Below are positions 1 to 8,624 of a DNA stretch of 64,000 nucleotides, in pieces. How positions within the stretch are numbered: the stretch's first letter is position 1; every line of letters starts with the position of its first letter. This DNA is from JAFEDN01 sp963844565 (GTDB taxonomy: Bacteria; Pseudomonadota; Gammaproteobacteria; Coxiellales; Coxiellaceae). The stretch is from contig CAWJON010000002.1 of assembly GCA_963844565.1 (NCBI GenBank), positions 1,302,001-1,366,000 of the forward strand. Reading direction: 5' to 3'. Both the position numbers and the translations under genes were made by a program. The notes beneath the pieces are model-generated. The model searched no databases. It was not told the DNA's origin and was given only the letters and a program-made list of their open reading frames with translations.

Positions 1-1
1 A

Positions 2-712
2 GGTATGGGTCGAATGGTTGAACCTGAAGAATTATTGTTGAGTCTGCAAGGTTTTTTTAACGAAAACATTTTTGCAGAGAAAAAAATAGTGATTACAGCA
101 GGTCCAACGCATGAATCTATAGATCCTGTACGTTATATTTCAACGCGCAGCACAGGCAATATGGGTTATGCGATCGCAGAAGCTTTTGCGAATTTAGGCG
201 CACAAGTTTGTTTAATTAGTGGGCCCAGTTCATTAGCTTGCCCACACAAAGTAAAAAAAATATCAGTCATCTCAGCTGCAGAAATGCACCAAGCAGTAAT
301 GCTGAACTTACCCGCTGATATTTTTATTGGCGCTGCCGCAGTTTCTGATTATCGCTCAGAATCGCCTTCTCCATTAAAAATAAAAAGAGGTGCTAATTAC
401 TATTCTCTAAACTTAATCAAGAATCCAGATATTTTGGCAGCGGTTAAAAATTCATTGCCATGCCCTTTTTTGGTAGGCTTTGCAGCCGAAACCGATAATC
501 ATTTGACTCATGCTCAAGAAAAATTGCAGCGTAAAGATATTGATATGATTGTTTTGAACTCAGTAGAAAATGAACAGGGATTTGGCCCAGTAGCCAGTGA
601 GGTTACTATTTTAACAAAGACCAAAGAAGTTATGAACTGGCCGAAGTTAACAAAGCCCGTTATTGCGAATCGATTAGTTGAACTCATCGCCAAAAAACTA
701 AGCTTAATTTAG
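2..712 (+). CDS. coaBC: CoaBC, C-terminal part (phosphopantothenate-cysteine ligase domain), cut by window edge
   Basis: Bifunctional coenzyme A enzyme; the visible part is the CoaB domain that joins cysteine to 4'-phosphopantothenate. The frame is open to the window edge and begins in the linker (GRMVEPEE) that normally joins the CoaC flavoprotein to CoaB, so the true start lies upstream. Seen: VITAGPTHESIDPVRYIS, the STGNMGYAIAEAF nucleotide-binding segment, AAAVSDYR, the KI-K dipeptide region, NPDILAAV and FAAET, in the usual CoaB order. The C-terminus looks complete. Convergent with the DoxX gene downstream. Confidence 0.95.
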   Translation, partial: GMGRMVEPEELLLSLQGFFNENIFAEKKIVITAGPTHESIDPVRYISTRSTGNMGYAIAEAFANLGAQVCLISGPSSLACPHKVKKISVISAAEMHQAVMLNLPADIFIGAAAVSDYRSESPSPLKIKRGANYYSLNLIKNPDILAAVKNSLPCPFLVGFAAETDNHLTHAQEKLQRKDIDMIVLNSVENEQGFGPVASEVTILTKTKEVMNWPKLTKPVIANRLVELIAKKLSLI

Positions 713-775
713 CTACCGTTTTAGTTAACATCTCTCATTAGATAGCTAAAAATTGAAACAATCTGACGCTCTTAA

Positions 776-1228
776 TTATCTTTTAAAATGATGACGATGC
801 TTATGCAATAGCCAATGGTCCAGAGATATTTTTCCTGGGCCATGCAACATCAATAACATGAGTAACATCTGCCAGGCAAACTGTTGATCTTCATATCCTT
901 GTGGCGTCCAGCCCACATTATAGGCTAGAATTAAAATTCCATTGAAAATGAAGAAAAGAAAAATCATGATTCGGCCGCCAAATCCAAGCAATAAACAGAG
1001 CGAAAAGAATATTTCTAAAAAGATAATGATCACCGCGGTAGCAGTCCCCGCATGATAGTTTTGCTGAAATAACTGTAGCGTACTATGCCAATTTTGAATT
1101 TTTAACCATCCGTCCAAGAAAAAAAACTGAGCGATCCACACCCGGACGATTAAATCACCAATGGGCGTTAATAAATTCAGCAAACGCAAAAATGGATTAA
1201 TAACTAATCCAGTAGTTTTCACCACCAT
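776..1228 (-). CDS. DoxX family membrane protein
   Basis: About 150 residues with four hydrophobic segments and the DoxX layout (FLDGWLKIQNW after the first helix, GFGGRI between helices, polar His/Lys-rich tail). DoxX proteins are small inner-membrane proteins, often linked to redox or thiol stress; the substrate is not known here. The internal Met at 1228 is chosen because AGGAG lies 7 nt upstream; the longer frame starts inside the uvrB 3' end. It follows uvrB by about 16 nt on the same strand and is probably co-transcribed with it. Confidence 0.8.
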   Translation of the reverse strand: MVVKTTGLVINPFLRLLNLLTPIGDLIVRVWIAQFFFLDGWLKIQNWHSTLQLFQQNYHAGTATAVIIIFLEIFFSLCLLLGFGGRIMIFLFFIFNGILILAYNVGWTPQGYEDQQFAWQMLLMLLMLHGPGKISLDHWLLHKHRHHFKR

Positions 1229-1244
1229 GTGTTGTCTCCTTTCC

Positions 1245-3269
1245 TTATTCAGGCTCGTCAATTTCTAAAATACCGCGTCGAATATGGTTAATTTTATCCC
1301 GTATTTCCGCAGCTTTTTCAAATTCCAAGTTTTTAGCCGCCGTGAGCATCTCTTCTTCAAGTTTCTTCAGATGCCTACTCAACTCTGCAGGCTTCATAGC
1401 AATATACTCAGCGGCTTCCTCCGCAATTAATTGCGCTTTACCATAACCTCCGCCTTGCGGACTTCGGTCACGGGCGCCTTCCATCATATTCCGGATAGCC
1501 TTATTAATTCCACGCGGGGTAATCCCATGAGTTTCATTATAAGCATGCTGTTTAATCCGTCTGCGTTCGGTTTCATCTAACGCTTTTTGAATGGCACCGG
1601 TTATCCGGTCCGCATATAAAATAGCTCTGCCATTAATATGACGGGCGGCTCTGCCAATTGTTTGGATTAAAGACCGCTCCGAACGTAAAAAACCTTCTTT
1701 ATCGGCATCCAAAATCGCAACCAAAGAAACTTCTGGAATATCCAATCCTTCACGTAATAAGTTGATTCCAACCAATACATCAAATTCACCTAAGCGTAAA
1801 TCACGAATGATTTCCACTCGTTCAACGGTGTCGATATCCGAATGCAAATAACGCACTTTAACGCCATGCTCACTCAGATACTCGGTTAAGTCTTCCGCCA
1901 TTCTTTTGGTTAAGGTCGTCACTAAAATGCGTTCGCCTTTGGGAACTCTTTTCTGCACTTCGGAGAGGAGATCATCCACTTGTGAACCCACTGGACGTAT
2001 CTCAACCTCGGGATCTAAAAGGCCGGTAGGACGAACGACCAACTCAGCAACGTCTTGACTATGTTCTGCTTCATAAGTCGAAGGAGTTGCGGAAACAAAA
2101 ATCGCCTGCGGCATGATTTTCTCAAATTCATCAAAGCGCAATGGACGATTATCTAGCGCAGAAGGCAAACGAAAACCGTAATTGACTAAATTTTCTTTAC
2201 GGGCCCGGTCGCCTTTGTACATCGCCCCTAATTGAGGAATAGTTACATGTGATTCATCAATTATCAATAAAGCATCCGGTGGCAAATAATCTAATAACGT
2301 TGGCGGAGGCTGCCCAGCAGAACGCCCCGACAGATACCGAGAATAATTTTCTATGCCCGAACAATATCCCATTTCTAGCATCATCTCAATATCAAACTGT
2401 GTACGCTGTTCTAGTCTTTGCCGCTCAACCAATTTATTTTCTTTTTCTAAATATTGCAAACGCTCTTTTAATTCAATTTTTACCGATTCAATGGTGGTTA
2501 AAATTCTATCGCGAGAAGTTACATAATGAGATTTGGGGAAAATGGTAATCCTTGGAACTTTTGCTCTAACTTCACTGGTTAATGGATCAAAAATGCTAAT
2601 TTCCTCAATTTCATCATCAAACAAAGCGATCCGAATGGCATCTCGGTCGGAATCAGCTGGATAAATATCAATCACATCTCCGCGCACACGAAAATTTGCC
2701 CGCTCAAGCACGGTATCATTACGTTTATATTGTAATTCAGTTAAACGCTGCAGTATTTGACGTTGGTCAATTCGATCGCCCCTCGAGATATGTAACACCA
2801 TACTCAAATAAGCTTCAGGATCTCCCAAACCATAAATAGCTGAGACAGTGGCGACAATGGCCACGTCACGACGCTCAAGCAGAGCTTTAGTGGCAGAAAG
2901 ACGCATTTGCTCAATGTGTTCATTAATGGCGGCGTCTTTTTCAATGAAAGTGTCCGTACTTGGAACATAAGCCTCTGGTTGATAATAATCATAATAAGAT
3001 ACGAAATATTCGATAGCATTATTAGGGAAAAACTCACGCAGTTCAGCATAAAACTGCGCAGCAAGCGTTTTATTCGGAGTTAATACCAGCATTGGCCTTT
3101 GAACAGTTTGCAGCACGTTCGCGATAGTGAAGGTTTTTCCTGACCCCGTAACGCCCAATAAGGTTTGATAGGCTAAACCATGCTTAATCCCTTGAACCAA
3201 TTTTTCAATGGCTTGTGGTTGGTCTCCACTGGGTTTAAACACACTGTGCAAGATAAAAGGTTTAGCCAT
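1245..3269 (-). CDS. uvrB: UvrABC system protein B (excinuclease subunit)
   Basis: DNA-damage recognition helicase of nucleotide excision repair; acts with UvrA and UvrC. 674 residues, normal length. Walker A GVTGSGKT at residues 39-46, the tyrosine-rich beta-hairpin (YYDYYQPEAYVPSTDTF) around 93-110, DESH Walker B, helicase motif VGINLLREGLDIPE, QTIGRAARH, and a C-terminal UVR motif (EEEMLTAAKNLEFEKAAEIRD) that contacts UvrC. Starts ATG with a GAGGAAAA-like ribosome site. Intact and typical. Confidence 0.98.
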   Translation of the reverse strand: MAKPFILHSVFKPSGDQPQAIEKLVQGIKHGLAYQTLLGVTGSGKTFTIANVLQTVQRPMLVLTPNKTLAAQFYAELREFFPNNAIEYFVSYYDYYQPEAYVPSTDTFIEKDAAINEHIEQMRLSATKALLERRDVAIVATVSAIYGLGDPEAYLSMVLHISRGDRIDQRQILQRLTELQYKRNDTVLERANFRVRGDVIDIYPADSDRDAIRIALFDDEIEEISIFDPLTSEVRAKVPRITIFPKSHYVTSRDRILTTIESVKIELKERLQYLEKENKLVERQRLEQRTQFDIEMMLEMGYCSGIENYSRYLSGRSAGQPPPTLLDYLPPDALLIIDESHVTIPQLGAMYKGDRARKENLVNYGFRLPSALDNRPLRFDEFEKIMPQAIFVSATPSTYEAEHSQDVAELVVRPTGLLDPEVEIRPVGSQVDDLLSEVQKRVPKGERILVTTLTKRMAEDLTEYLSEHGVKVRYLHSDIDTVERVEIIRDLRLGEFDVLVGINLLREGLDIPEVSLVAILDADKEGFLRSERSLIQTIGRAARHINGRAILYADRITGAIQKALDETERRRIKQHAYNETHGITPRGINKAIRNMMEGARDRSPQGGGYGKAQLIAEEAAEYIAMKPAELSRHLKKLEEEMLTAAKNLEFEKAAEIRDKINHIRRGILEIDEPE

Positions 3270-3364
3270 TAGATTTAATTTTCCTCAAAAAAAGGCTGCA
3301 GAAGGTCGCATTTATTAGTATCATATCACATTGTTTGATGAGTTCTATAGATTAGGAATATTTC

Positions 3365-3769
3365 ATGCGAAATCAAATGATCACTTATGGCTTGTTAGCA
3401 ATGGGAATATCCATTCAAGCTAATGCTTTCGCAGATTCCGCCCCTACCTGGACACAGGGACATCATCCTGAGGCATTCATAGCCTCTATACAGAATGATC
3501 CAAAAGCGGGTCAAAAAGTTTATGAACAATTTTGCGCGACTTGTCACGCTGCTGATCCCAGTATTGATTTGGGAGCGCCACGTTTTCGGAATACCCAGGA
3601 CTGGCGAGACCGCAAACAAAAAGGGATTGAAGGGTTATTGACAGTCACTACGGTGGGACTAAATCAAATGCCACCGCGCGGAGGATGTTTCGAATGCAGC
3701 GATAAGCTGCTAAAAGCGGCCATTATTTATATGCTACCACCATCCAAAAAACCAGTAAAAAACCAATAG
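3365..3769 (+). CDS. Periplasmic mono-heme cytochrome c (c5-like)
   Basis: 134 residues. An N-terminal signal peptide ends near NAFADS. A single CATCH heme-binding motif sits at about residues 58-62, with a likely distal Met in NQMPPRGG and a further CFEC pair as in the cytochrome c5 family. It should carry electrons in the periplasm to a terminal oxidase or other partner. It lies 8 nt upstream of the aminotransferase and probably shares its transcript. Confidence 0.9.
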   Translation: MRNQMITYGLLAMGISIQANAFADSAPTWTQGHHPEAFIASIQNDPKAGQKVYEQFCATCHAADPSIDLGAPRFRNTQDWRDRKQKGIEGLLTVTTVGLNQMPPRGGCFECSDKLLKAAIIYMLPPSKKPVKNQ

Positions 3770-3777
3770 GAATTTAT

Positions 3778-4959
3778 ATGTCATATCATTTTTCAAAACG
3801 TGTTTCTATGATAAAACCTTCCGCCACCGTCGCCATTAACTCATTGGCTATGGAGTTAAAAGCCGCTGGACGGCAAATTATTAATTTAAGTGTGGGTGAA
3901 CCTGATTTCGACACCCCTGATTTTATTAAAGACGCCGCCATTGTCGCCATCCAACAAGGGTTTACTAAATATACCCCGCCAGAGGGCATTCTAGAGCTTC
4001 GGGAAGCGATTGTGAACAAATTAAAACGCGATAACGCTTTGGATTATAGCCCGAAACAAATTATCGTTTCTGCCGGCGTGAAACAGTCCCTTCATAATTT
4101 AACGCAAGTTCTTTTAGATGAAGGAGACGAGGTGATTATCCCCGCCCCTTATTGGGTTTCATACCCAGAATTGGTAAAATTAGCCGGTGCAATTCCAGTA
4201 ATTATTACTGCTGAAATTAGACAAAATTTCAAAATAACCGCCGAACAATTAAAAAAGGCAATTACCTCACGAACACGACTATTTATTTTAAATAGCCCCT
4301 CTAATCCATCGGGTATTGCTTATACACCGGAAGAGTTAACCGCCCTCGCCCAAGTTCTGATAGAACATCCACAAATTATTATCGCCAGCGATGATATGTA
4401 CGAATATATTTTATGGAGTCAACCCAGGTTTGTTAACATTTTAAACGTTGCTCCTGACTTAAAAAATCAGACCGTTGTATTAAATGGGGTGTCTAAAGCC
4501 CATGCCATGACGGGTTGGCGCATCGGTTATGCCGCCGGTCCCGAAGAAATTATTCAAAATATGAAAAAAATGCAATCTCAAAGCACAACCACTACCAACT
4601 CGATTGCACAAAAAGCATCAGTAGTTGCTTTGCAGTCTCAAAAATCTCAACTACAATATATGTTCGATGCTTTTCATGAAAGACATAACCTACTTTATCA
4701 AGGTTTAAAAAATATCTCTGGTTTTAACTGCCTTCAGGCGGATGGCACTTTTTACCTTTTTCCCGATGTTTCTGAAATCATTAAAAAACTTAAACTCAAT
4801 TCAGATGTGGAATTTGCAAAATTTCTGCTGGAAAAAGGTGATATTGCTCTTGTACCCGGAACTGAATTTGGCTTACCGGGTTATATCCGTTTTTCTTATG
4901 CAACCAGCGAAGACAATTTGAAACGAGCGCTCGAAAATATAAAAAAGTTATTGCAATAG
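3778..4959 (+). CDS. Pyridoxal-phosphate aminotransferase, aspartate aminotransferase type (class I)
   Basis: 393 residues, the usual length of subgroup I-gamma aspartate aminotransferases. Motifs in order: LSVGEPDFDTP, KYTPPEGILELR, PAPYWVSYPE, NSPSNPSG, ASDDMYEY, NGVSKAHAMTGWRIGYAAGP with the PLP-binding Lys, and IRFSYATS near the C-terminus. Expected reaction: transamination between aspartate and 2-oxoglutarate, perhaps also prephenate in this subgroup. AGGA ribosome site 6 nt before ATG. Confidence 0.93.
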   Translation: MSYHFSKRVSMIKPSATVAINSLAMELKAAGRQIINLSVGEPDFDTPDFIKDAAIVAIQQGFTKYTPPEGILELREAIVNKLKRDNALDYSPKQIIVSAGVKQSLHNLTQVLLDEGDEVIIPAPYWVSYPELVKLAGAIPVIITAEIRQNFKITAEQLKKAITSRTRLFILNSPSNPSGIAYTPEELTALAQVLIEHPQIIIASDDMYEYILWSQPRFVNILNVAPDLKNQTVVLNGVSKAHAMTGWRIGYAAGPEEIIQNMKKMQSQSTTTTNSIAQKASVVALQSQKSQLQYMFDAFHERHNLLYQGLKNISGFNCLQADGTFYLFPDVSEIIKKLKLNSDVEFAKFLLEKGDIALVPGTEFGLPGYIRFSYATSEDNLKRALENIKKLLQ

Positions 4960-4961
4960 GC

Positions 4962-6134
4962 TTAAAATAATCTATTTCTTGTTTGATCGTTTCCATCAGT
5001 TAATATAACAGGAGAGGTTTTTCGCTTCTTAATCCTTCTTTTACTATCCGACACAAGAAGATTTAAGTCTAATTCTTTTTCTGTATATGAATAGGTTAAT
5101 GAATTAGGGCGATTTAACTCTCTCGGTAAAAAATAACTTAAAATCGTATTCAAAATCGAAGGATGATAAAAAAGCGAAAATAGTAGGCTGATAATTAGGC
5201 GTGGAATCTCCAATTTTAAGCTAACCCAATATTGAAATTTTCTCGAGTCATTTCTGCTTATTTCATTTAAATTATGCAATAATTGATTTAATTCAAAAAA
5301 AACGTTTTCTAAGACACTGATTAATTTAGAAGAATTTCTTATGTAAGGATCAAGTCGCATTGATTGTAGAAATCCTATCGTTCTAATAAAATTATTAAAG
5401 TGGCAAAATAGTTCCTGCTCTATTGTACTATTATTTATATTTACTGTAGCATCACGATAAAATCGAATTTTTTTAATATGACAAAGTGCATAAGATATTT
5501 CTAATGGTTTTTTAATCAATTTATAATCAACTCCTGGTAAAATTAACCTTTCTTTGTCTAAGAACTGCAATTCTTGTCTAAGTTTTTCCTCTAAAATTTG
5601 CACACAATCCCGAGTAAAATCTTTCTTATTAAAATAAAATAATAGATATAAAGGGTAAAAGTTACTTGCATGAGTATAAATTTTCTTTTTTGTATCGACA
5701 ACGACTTGAATAAGGTTATCTATATTTGATTGGAAATGTTTTTTTTCATCAATTTCAAGCAAAGAAAACGCATCCTTCGCCCAAAGATAGCTTTTCTGCA
5801 TTAGACATAATTGGAAATAATTTCTTTTTAAAACTGCTGAATCCGTTTCTAAACGAGAGCGCCCAGCAATTACTTTTTCAATAAAATCATCGCAATGCAA
5901 AATAAAAACCATATTGCACAAATGCAAACAAAACCTTAGTTGAAATTTTTCACTTATTTCAAATTTTATGTTTTCCAATTGATTTAAACGAGAATTAAAA
6001 AACTCTTTCAATTCCGAGGCTTTTTCGGGTAAGACGCTTTTATTTTTTATTTCATCTGTAAAAAGAATAATATCATTTAGATAAAATGATTCACCTCTGA
6101 TAATAGGCATACCATCTAGATCTTTCTTAAGCAT
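4962..6134 (-). CDS. Orphan cytosolic protein of 390 aa, function unknown
   Basis: Not recognised. No signal peptide; helix-rich, Leu/Phe/Lys/Asn-rich, with no convincing membrane segment or catalytic motif. The C-terminus is basic (SDSKRRIKKRKT) followed by a polar tail. The Met at 6134 is chosen over a TTG 36 nt upstream because GTGAGG precedes it at good spacing. It abuts the aminotransferase tail-to-tail and stands alone just outside the tRNA-bounded island. Size, composition and lack of relatives fit a lineage-specific or effector-type protein, but nothing in the sequence proves secretion. Confidence 0.7.
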   Translation of the reverse strand: MLKKDLDGMPIIRGESFYLNDIILFTDEIKNKSVLPEKASELKEFFNSRLNQLENIKFEISEKFQLRFCLHLCNMVFILHCDDFIEKVIAGRSRLETDSAVLKRNYFQLCLMQKSYLWAKDAFSLLEIDEKKHFQSNIDNLIQVVVDTKKKIYTHASNFYPLYLLFYFNKKDFTRDCVQILEEKLRQELQFLDKERLILPGVDYKLIKKPLEISYALCHIKKIRFYRDATVNINNSTIEQELFCHFNNFIRTIGFLQSMRLDPYIRNSSKLISVLENVFFELNQLLHNLNEISRNDSRKFQYWVSLKLEIPRLIISLLFSLFYHPSILNTILSYFLPRELNRPNSLTYSYTEKELDLNLLVSDSKRRIKKRKTSPVILTDGNDQTRNRLF

Positions 6135-6356
6135 ATTAAACCTCACACTTTGAAAGTTATAAGATCTCAATTCTTTCTAGACTGTGCCATTTTACCAGGG
6201 ATGCATTAACTTGCAAATCAGCATCACATTAAGATATCCATATCTTCTTAATACCTTACAGATATTATAAGTAGACGAACGAAGTGTTCAATTTTTAACC
6301 TACCAAGACACTTGACCAGAAGACCAGAGCTATTTAATATATGTTGCCTACCCTAT

Positions 6357-6431
<75 letters not shown>

Positions 6432-6615
6432 AAAATCAAAGAGTTACGAAAAAATCAAAAATTCCATAATTTTCGGACTATGCGGGTACTATGTTTTGGG
6501 TCTTCCCGGTCCTTCCCCAAAAACGGGGGGCACTTTATTTTAGAATTACTTATCTATTTAAGCTTGAAAATCGTGAAAAAAGCCATATATATGAAAGTTG
6601 AAATTTAGGAGTTAT

Positions 6616-7131
6616 ATGGATAAAAAAACAATTTGCAGCAGCGAGGCTCAAACCGGAGGTATAACAGCAAACACTGTTAATATTGGTTCAAGTAATACTA
6701 TTGTTAAGAAACGCTGGCTAAAACTGGTGTTGGGAGTCCCTATCTCAGCAGTGGCTGCTTTGGGGATAGGTTATATTTCTACTAAAACGCATGGGAAAAT
6801 TATGAGTGATAATACAACTATTATAAGTTCTAATCAATCCGGTGGGATCACAGCACACACTGTTAACATTGGAAATCAACCCAGGCACTTAACACAATCT
6901 TTAAAGCAAGAGTTGGCACATCTTCCTAGGACAGCTAATGTTGTTGTAACTGCTGTTATGGGGGATCAGGAAGCTTTTGTTTTTGGGACAGAAATAAATA
7001 GCTTTCTAAAAGAAGAGGGTTACAATGTGCAGGGCGTCAATCAAGCAGTTTTTACTCAACCAGTAGTAGGTCAGCATATTATCAAAAATAGTGAGAATGA
7101 GTATCAAATTGTTATCGGTGGAAACAACTAA
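6616..7131 (+). CDS. Single-pass membrane protein with duplicated GGITAxTVNIG motif
   Basis: 171 residues from an ATG with AGGAG just upstream; an in-frame TTG 18 nt earlier is less likely. The motif QTGGITANTVNIG near residue 12 recurs as QSGGITAHTVNIG near residue 76, on either side of one hydrophobic helix (LVLGVPISAVAALGIGYI). The C-terminal part alternates hydrophobic and polar residues (ANVVVTAVMGDQEAFVFGTEI) and looks like a small alpha/beta domain. GGITA-type motifs recur in bacterial proteins of unknown role. First gene inside the tRNA-bounded island; no function assigned. Confidence 0.7.
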   Translation: MDKKTICSSEAQTGGITANTVNIGSSNTIVKKRWLKLVLGVPISAVAALGIGYISTKTHGKIMSDNTTIISSNQSGGITAHTVNIGNQPRHLTQSLKQELAHLPRTANVVVTAVMGDQEAFVFGTEINSFLKEEGYNVQGVNQAVFTQPVVGQHIIKNSENEYQIVIGGNN

Positions 7132-7220
7132 GTATTGGAGAATTATATCTTCGTCTTGTATTGCCTACTAAAGCCTAATTATAAGCTCATTTGAAATCAC
7201 CAGCATCTTAATTTGCCCAG

Positions 7221-7788
7221 CTAACCTGAGCACATTCCCTTAGGTGTATATGAAAAAGAAGATAGCGGGCTAGAATTGGATGATGACGAAGAACTGGAAG
7301 ACGATGATGAAGAGACAGATGTTGTCAGTGAACTTTTATCATCCAAAGTTTCTCGTGGACGAGCATACAATCCACCGAGCATTCTACAATTAGCGATGAT
7401 AATGCACTGGTACGAGACGCAGGCGCTAATGCTTTAGGAATCCTGAAGGCTTGTCATAAACCTTCTAAATCAGCACGTAGCTCTGGATTAGTTACGCCAT
7501 TAATTGTTAGTAAAGTAGCTGTTGTGGTCATCGTTAATTTATGATCTGGACAGACGGTTTGTAACACGGTAGTTAAGGCCTTAATTTCATCTTCTCAAGG
7601 TAAGCTGAAAGTGATGTTTAAACGCTCATCCGTTATTGTCAAGCTAGAATTAGATTCGAGTAATCCAGCTTGAACGCTTAAATCCAATCTTAATGGACAC
7701 CCACCTGCTTGTCATAGGTGAATTGTATTATCTTGAGAGCTACTGACTAGTTGACCATTAGGTAGAACTGTTAAAGTAGAGTTAATCT
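7221..7788 (-). pseudogene. Decayed WD40-like gene with three in-frame TGA codons and a frameshift
   Basis: Reading down from 7788 one frame gives a WD-repeat signature (LTVLPNGQLVSSSQDNTIHL), then CPLRLDLSVQAGLLESNSS, ITFSLP, ALTTVLQTVCPDHKLTM, LLTINGVTNPELRADLEGL and IPKALAPASRTSALSSLI. The frame is broken by three stops, all TGA; the first stands where a WD40 repeat has Trp. Near 7375 the sense continues in another frame as a tail (GGLYARPRETLDDKSSL, a long serine run, TPKGMCSG, stop). Probably the 3' remnant of a large repeat protein. It fills the otherwise gene-free stretch 7132-7793. Confidence 0.6.
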
Positions 7789-7793
7789 ACCTT

Positions 7794-8624
7794 TTAGAAA
7801 ATTGTTTTAGTAACTTTATCTACACCTTCAATTAATTCTTCTACCTGATTTTTTTCAGGTTCCGTATTTTTTTTGTGATCACAAAGATTCCTTAAGTCAC
7901 CTAATCTCTGAATAAACCGCCAATCATGTATTTCAATAATTTCCTTAGATTTTAATAGCTCATTATAGTCATTAATAGTCGGATTTTTCTTAGGAATTTC
8001 TACACAATGATTTTGACATACTTGTAACAAATGATGCTCTAAGACTACTCCAGCTATTGCACCCGCAGCTCGGGTATAGCCCTTTTTATTTAATTCATGA
8101 GCTGCCTCTATTTCAGAATTAAATAAATCTGCCTGCACAATACTTCTTATGTTAAAAAGAGAACTTTCAAATTTACGTTCAGCTGATTTTATAATATTCA
8201 ATTGCTGCTCGAATTTTGAGATGGCGGCATCAAGCCCCACTATCTTTTCTTCTTGCTTACCTCGAATTAGAATTAATTTGTTCAAATAATCATCAATTAC
8301 ATAATTCTCATAATTTATAGTTTTTCTAGATTTTGGTTTTTGATACTGCCTTATAAAATCATCAAGTCTATCAGGCAATAGCAACTTTATAATTACCAAA
8401 GATTCAGAATACCAAGATTGATATCTTTGTCTAAATTTTGGCAATGAATCTAAAAGATTTTCCCATTGCGTTTGAGTAATTTTTTTTAGCGCTTCTGATG
8501 AAAGTTTTTTCATTTCATCTGGACTGCACTCATATTCCATTCTAAGTAATAGTTTTTCCCCTTCAGAAATAAGTTGCTTCAAATCATTTTTATATTTATC
8601 TAGATTTTTAAAAAAATTACTCAA
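7794..8624 (-). CDS. HEPN-domain protein, predicted RNase partner of the PD-(D/E)XK gene
   Basis: 276 residues. The N-terminal two thirds is helical, with a predicted coiled coil around 120-160 (LDAAISKFEQQLNIIKSAE). The C-terminal 100 residues look like a HEPN domain: KKGYTRAAGAIAGVVLEHHL helix, then LRNLCDHKK with the R-x4-H motif at 245-250. HEPN R-x4-6-H proteins are typically metal-independent RNases in toxin-antitoxin and anti-phage systems. It overlaps the upstream nuclease gene by 4 nt (ATGA), so the two are translationally coupled and probably act together. The exact family is not recognised. Confidence 0.65.
   Translation of the reverse strand: MSNFFKNLDKYKNDLKQLISEGEKLLLRMEYECSPDEMKKLSSEALKKITQTQWENLLDSLPKFRQRYQSWYSESLVIIKLLLPDRLDDFIRQYQKPKSRKTINYENYVIDDYLNKLILIRGKQEEKIVGLDAAISKFEQQLNIIKSAERKFESSLFNIRSIVQADLFNSEIEAAHELNKKGYTRAAGAIAGVVLEHHLLQVCQNHCVEIPKKNPTINDYNELLKSKEIIEIHDWRFIQRLGDLRNLCDHKKNTEPEKNQVEELIEGVDKVTKTIF

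Noticed and set aside
2249..2548. 99-codon frame on the plus strand inside uvrB
   Set aside because: Antisense shadow of a well-conserved gene, no ribosome site, no family resemblance.
7221..7788. Reassignment of TGA to tryptophan in this genome
   Set aside because: Intact genes here (uvrB, abi, transporters) use TGG for Trp without internal TGA, and the region also has a frameshift, so ordinary decay explains it.
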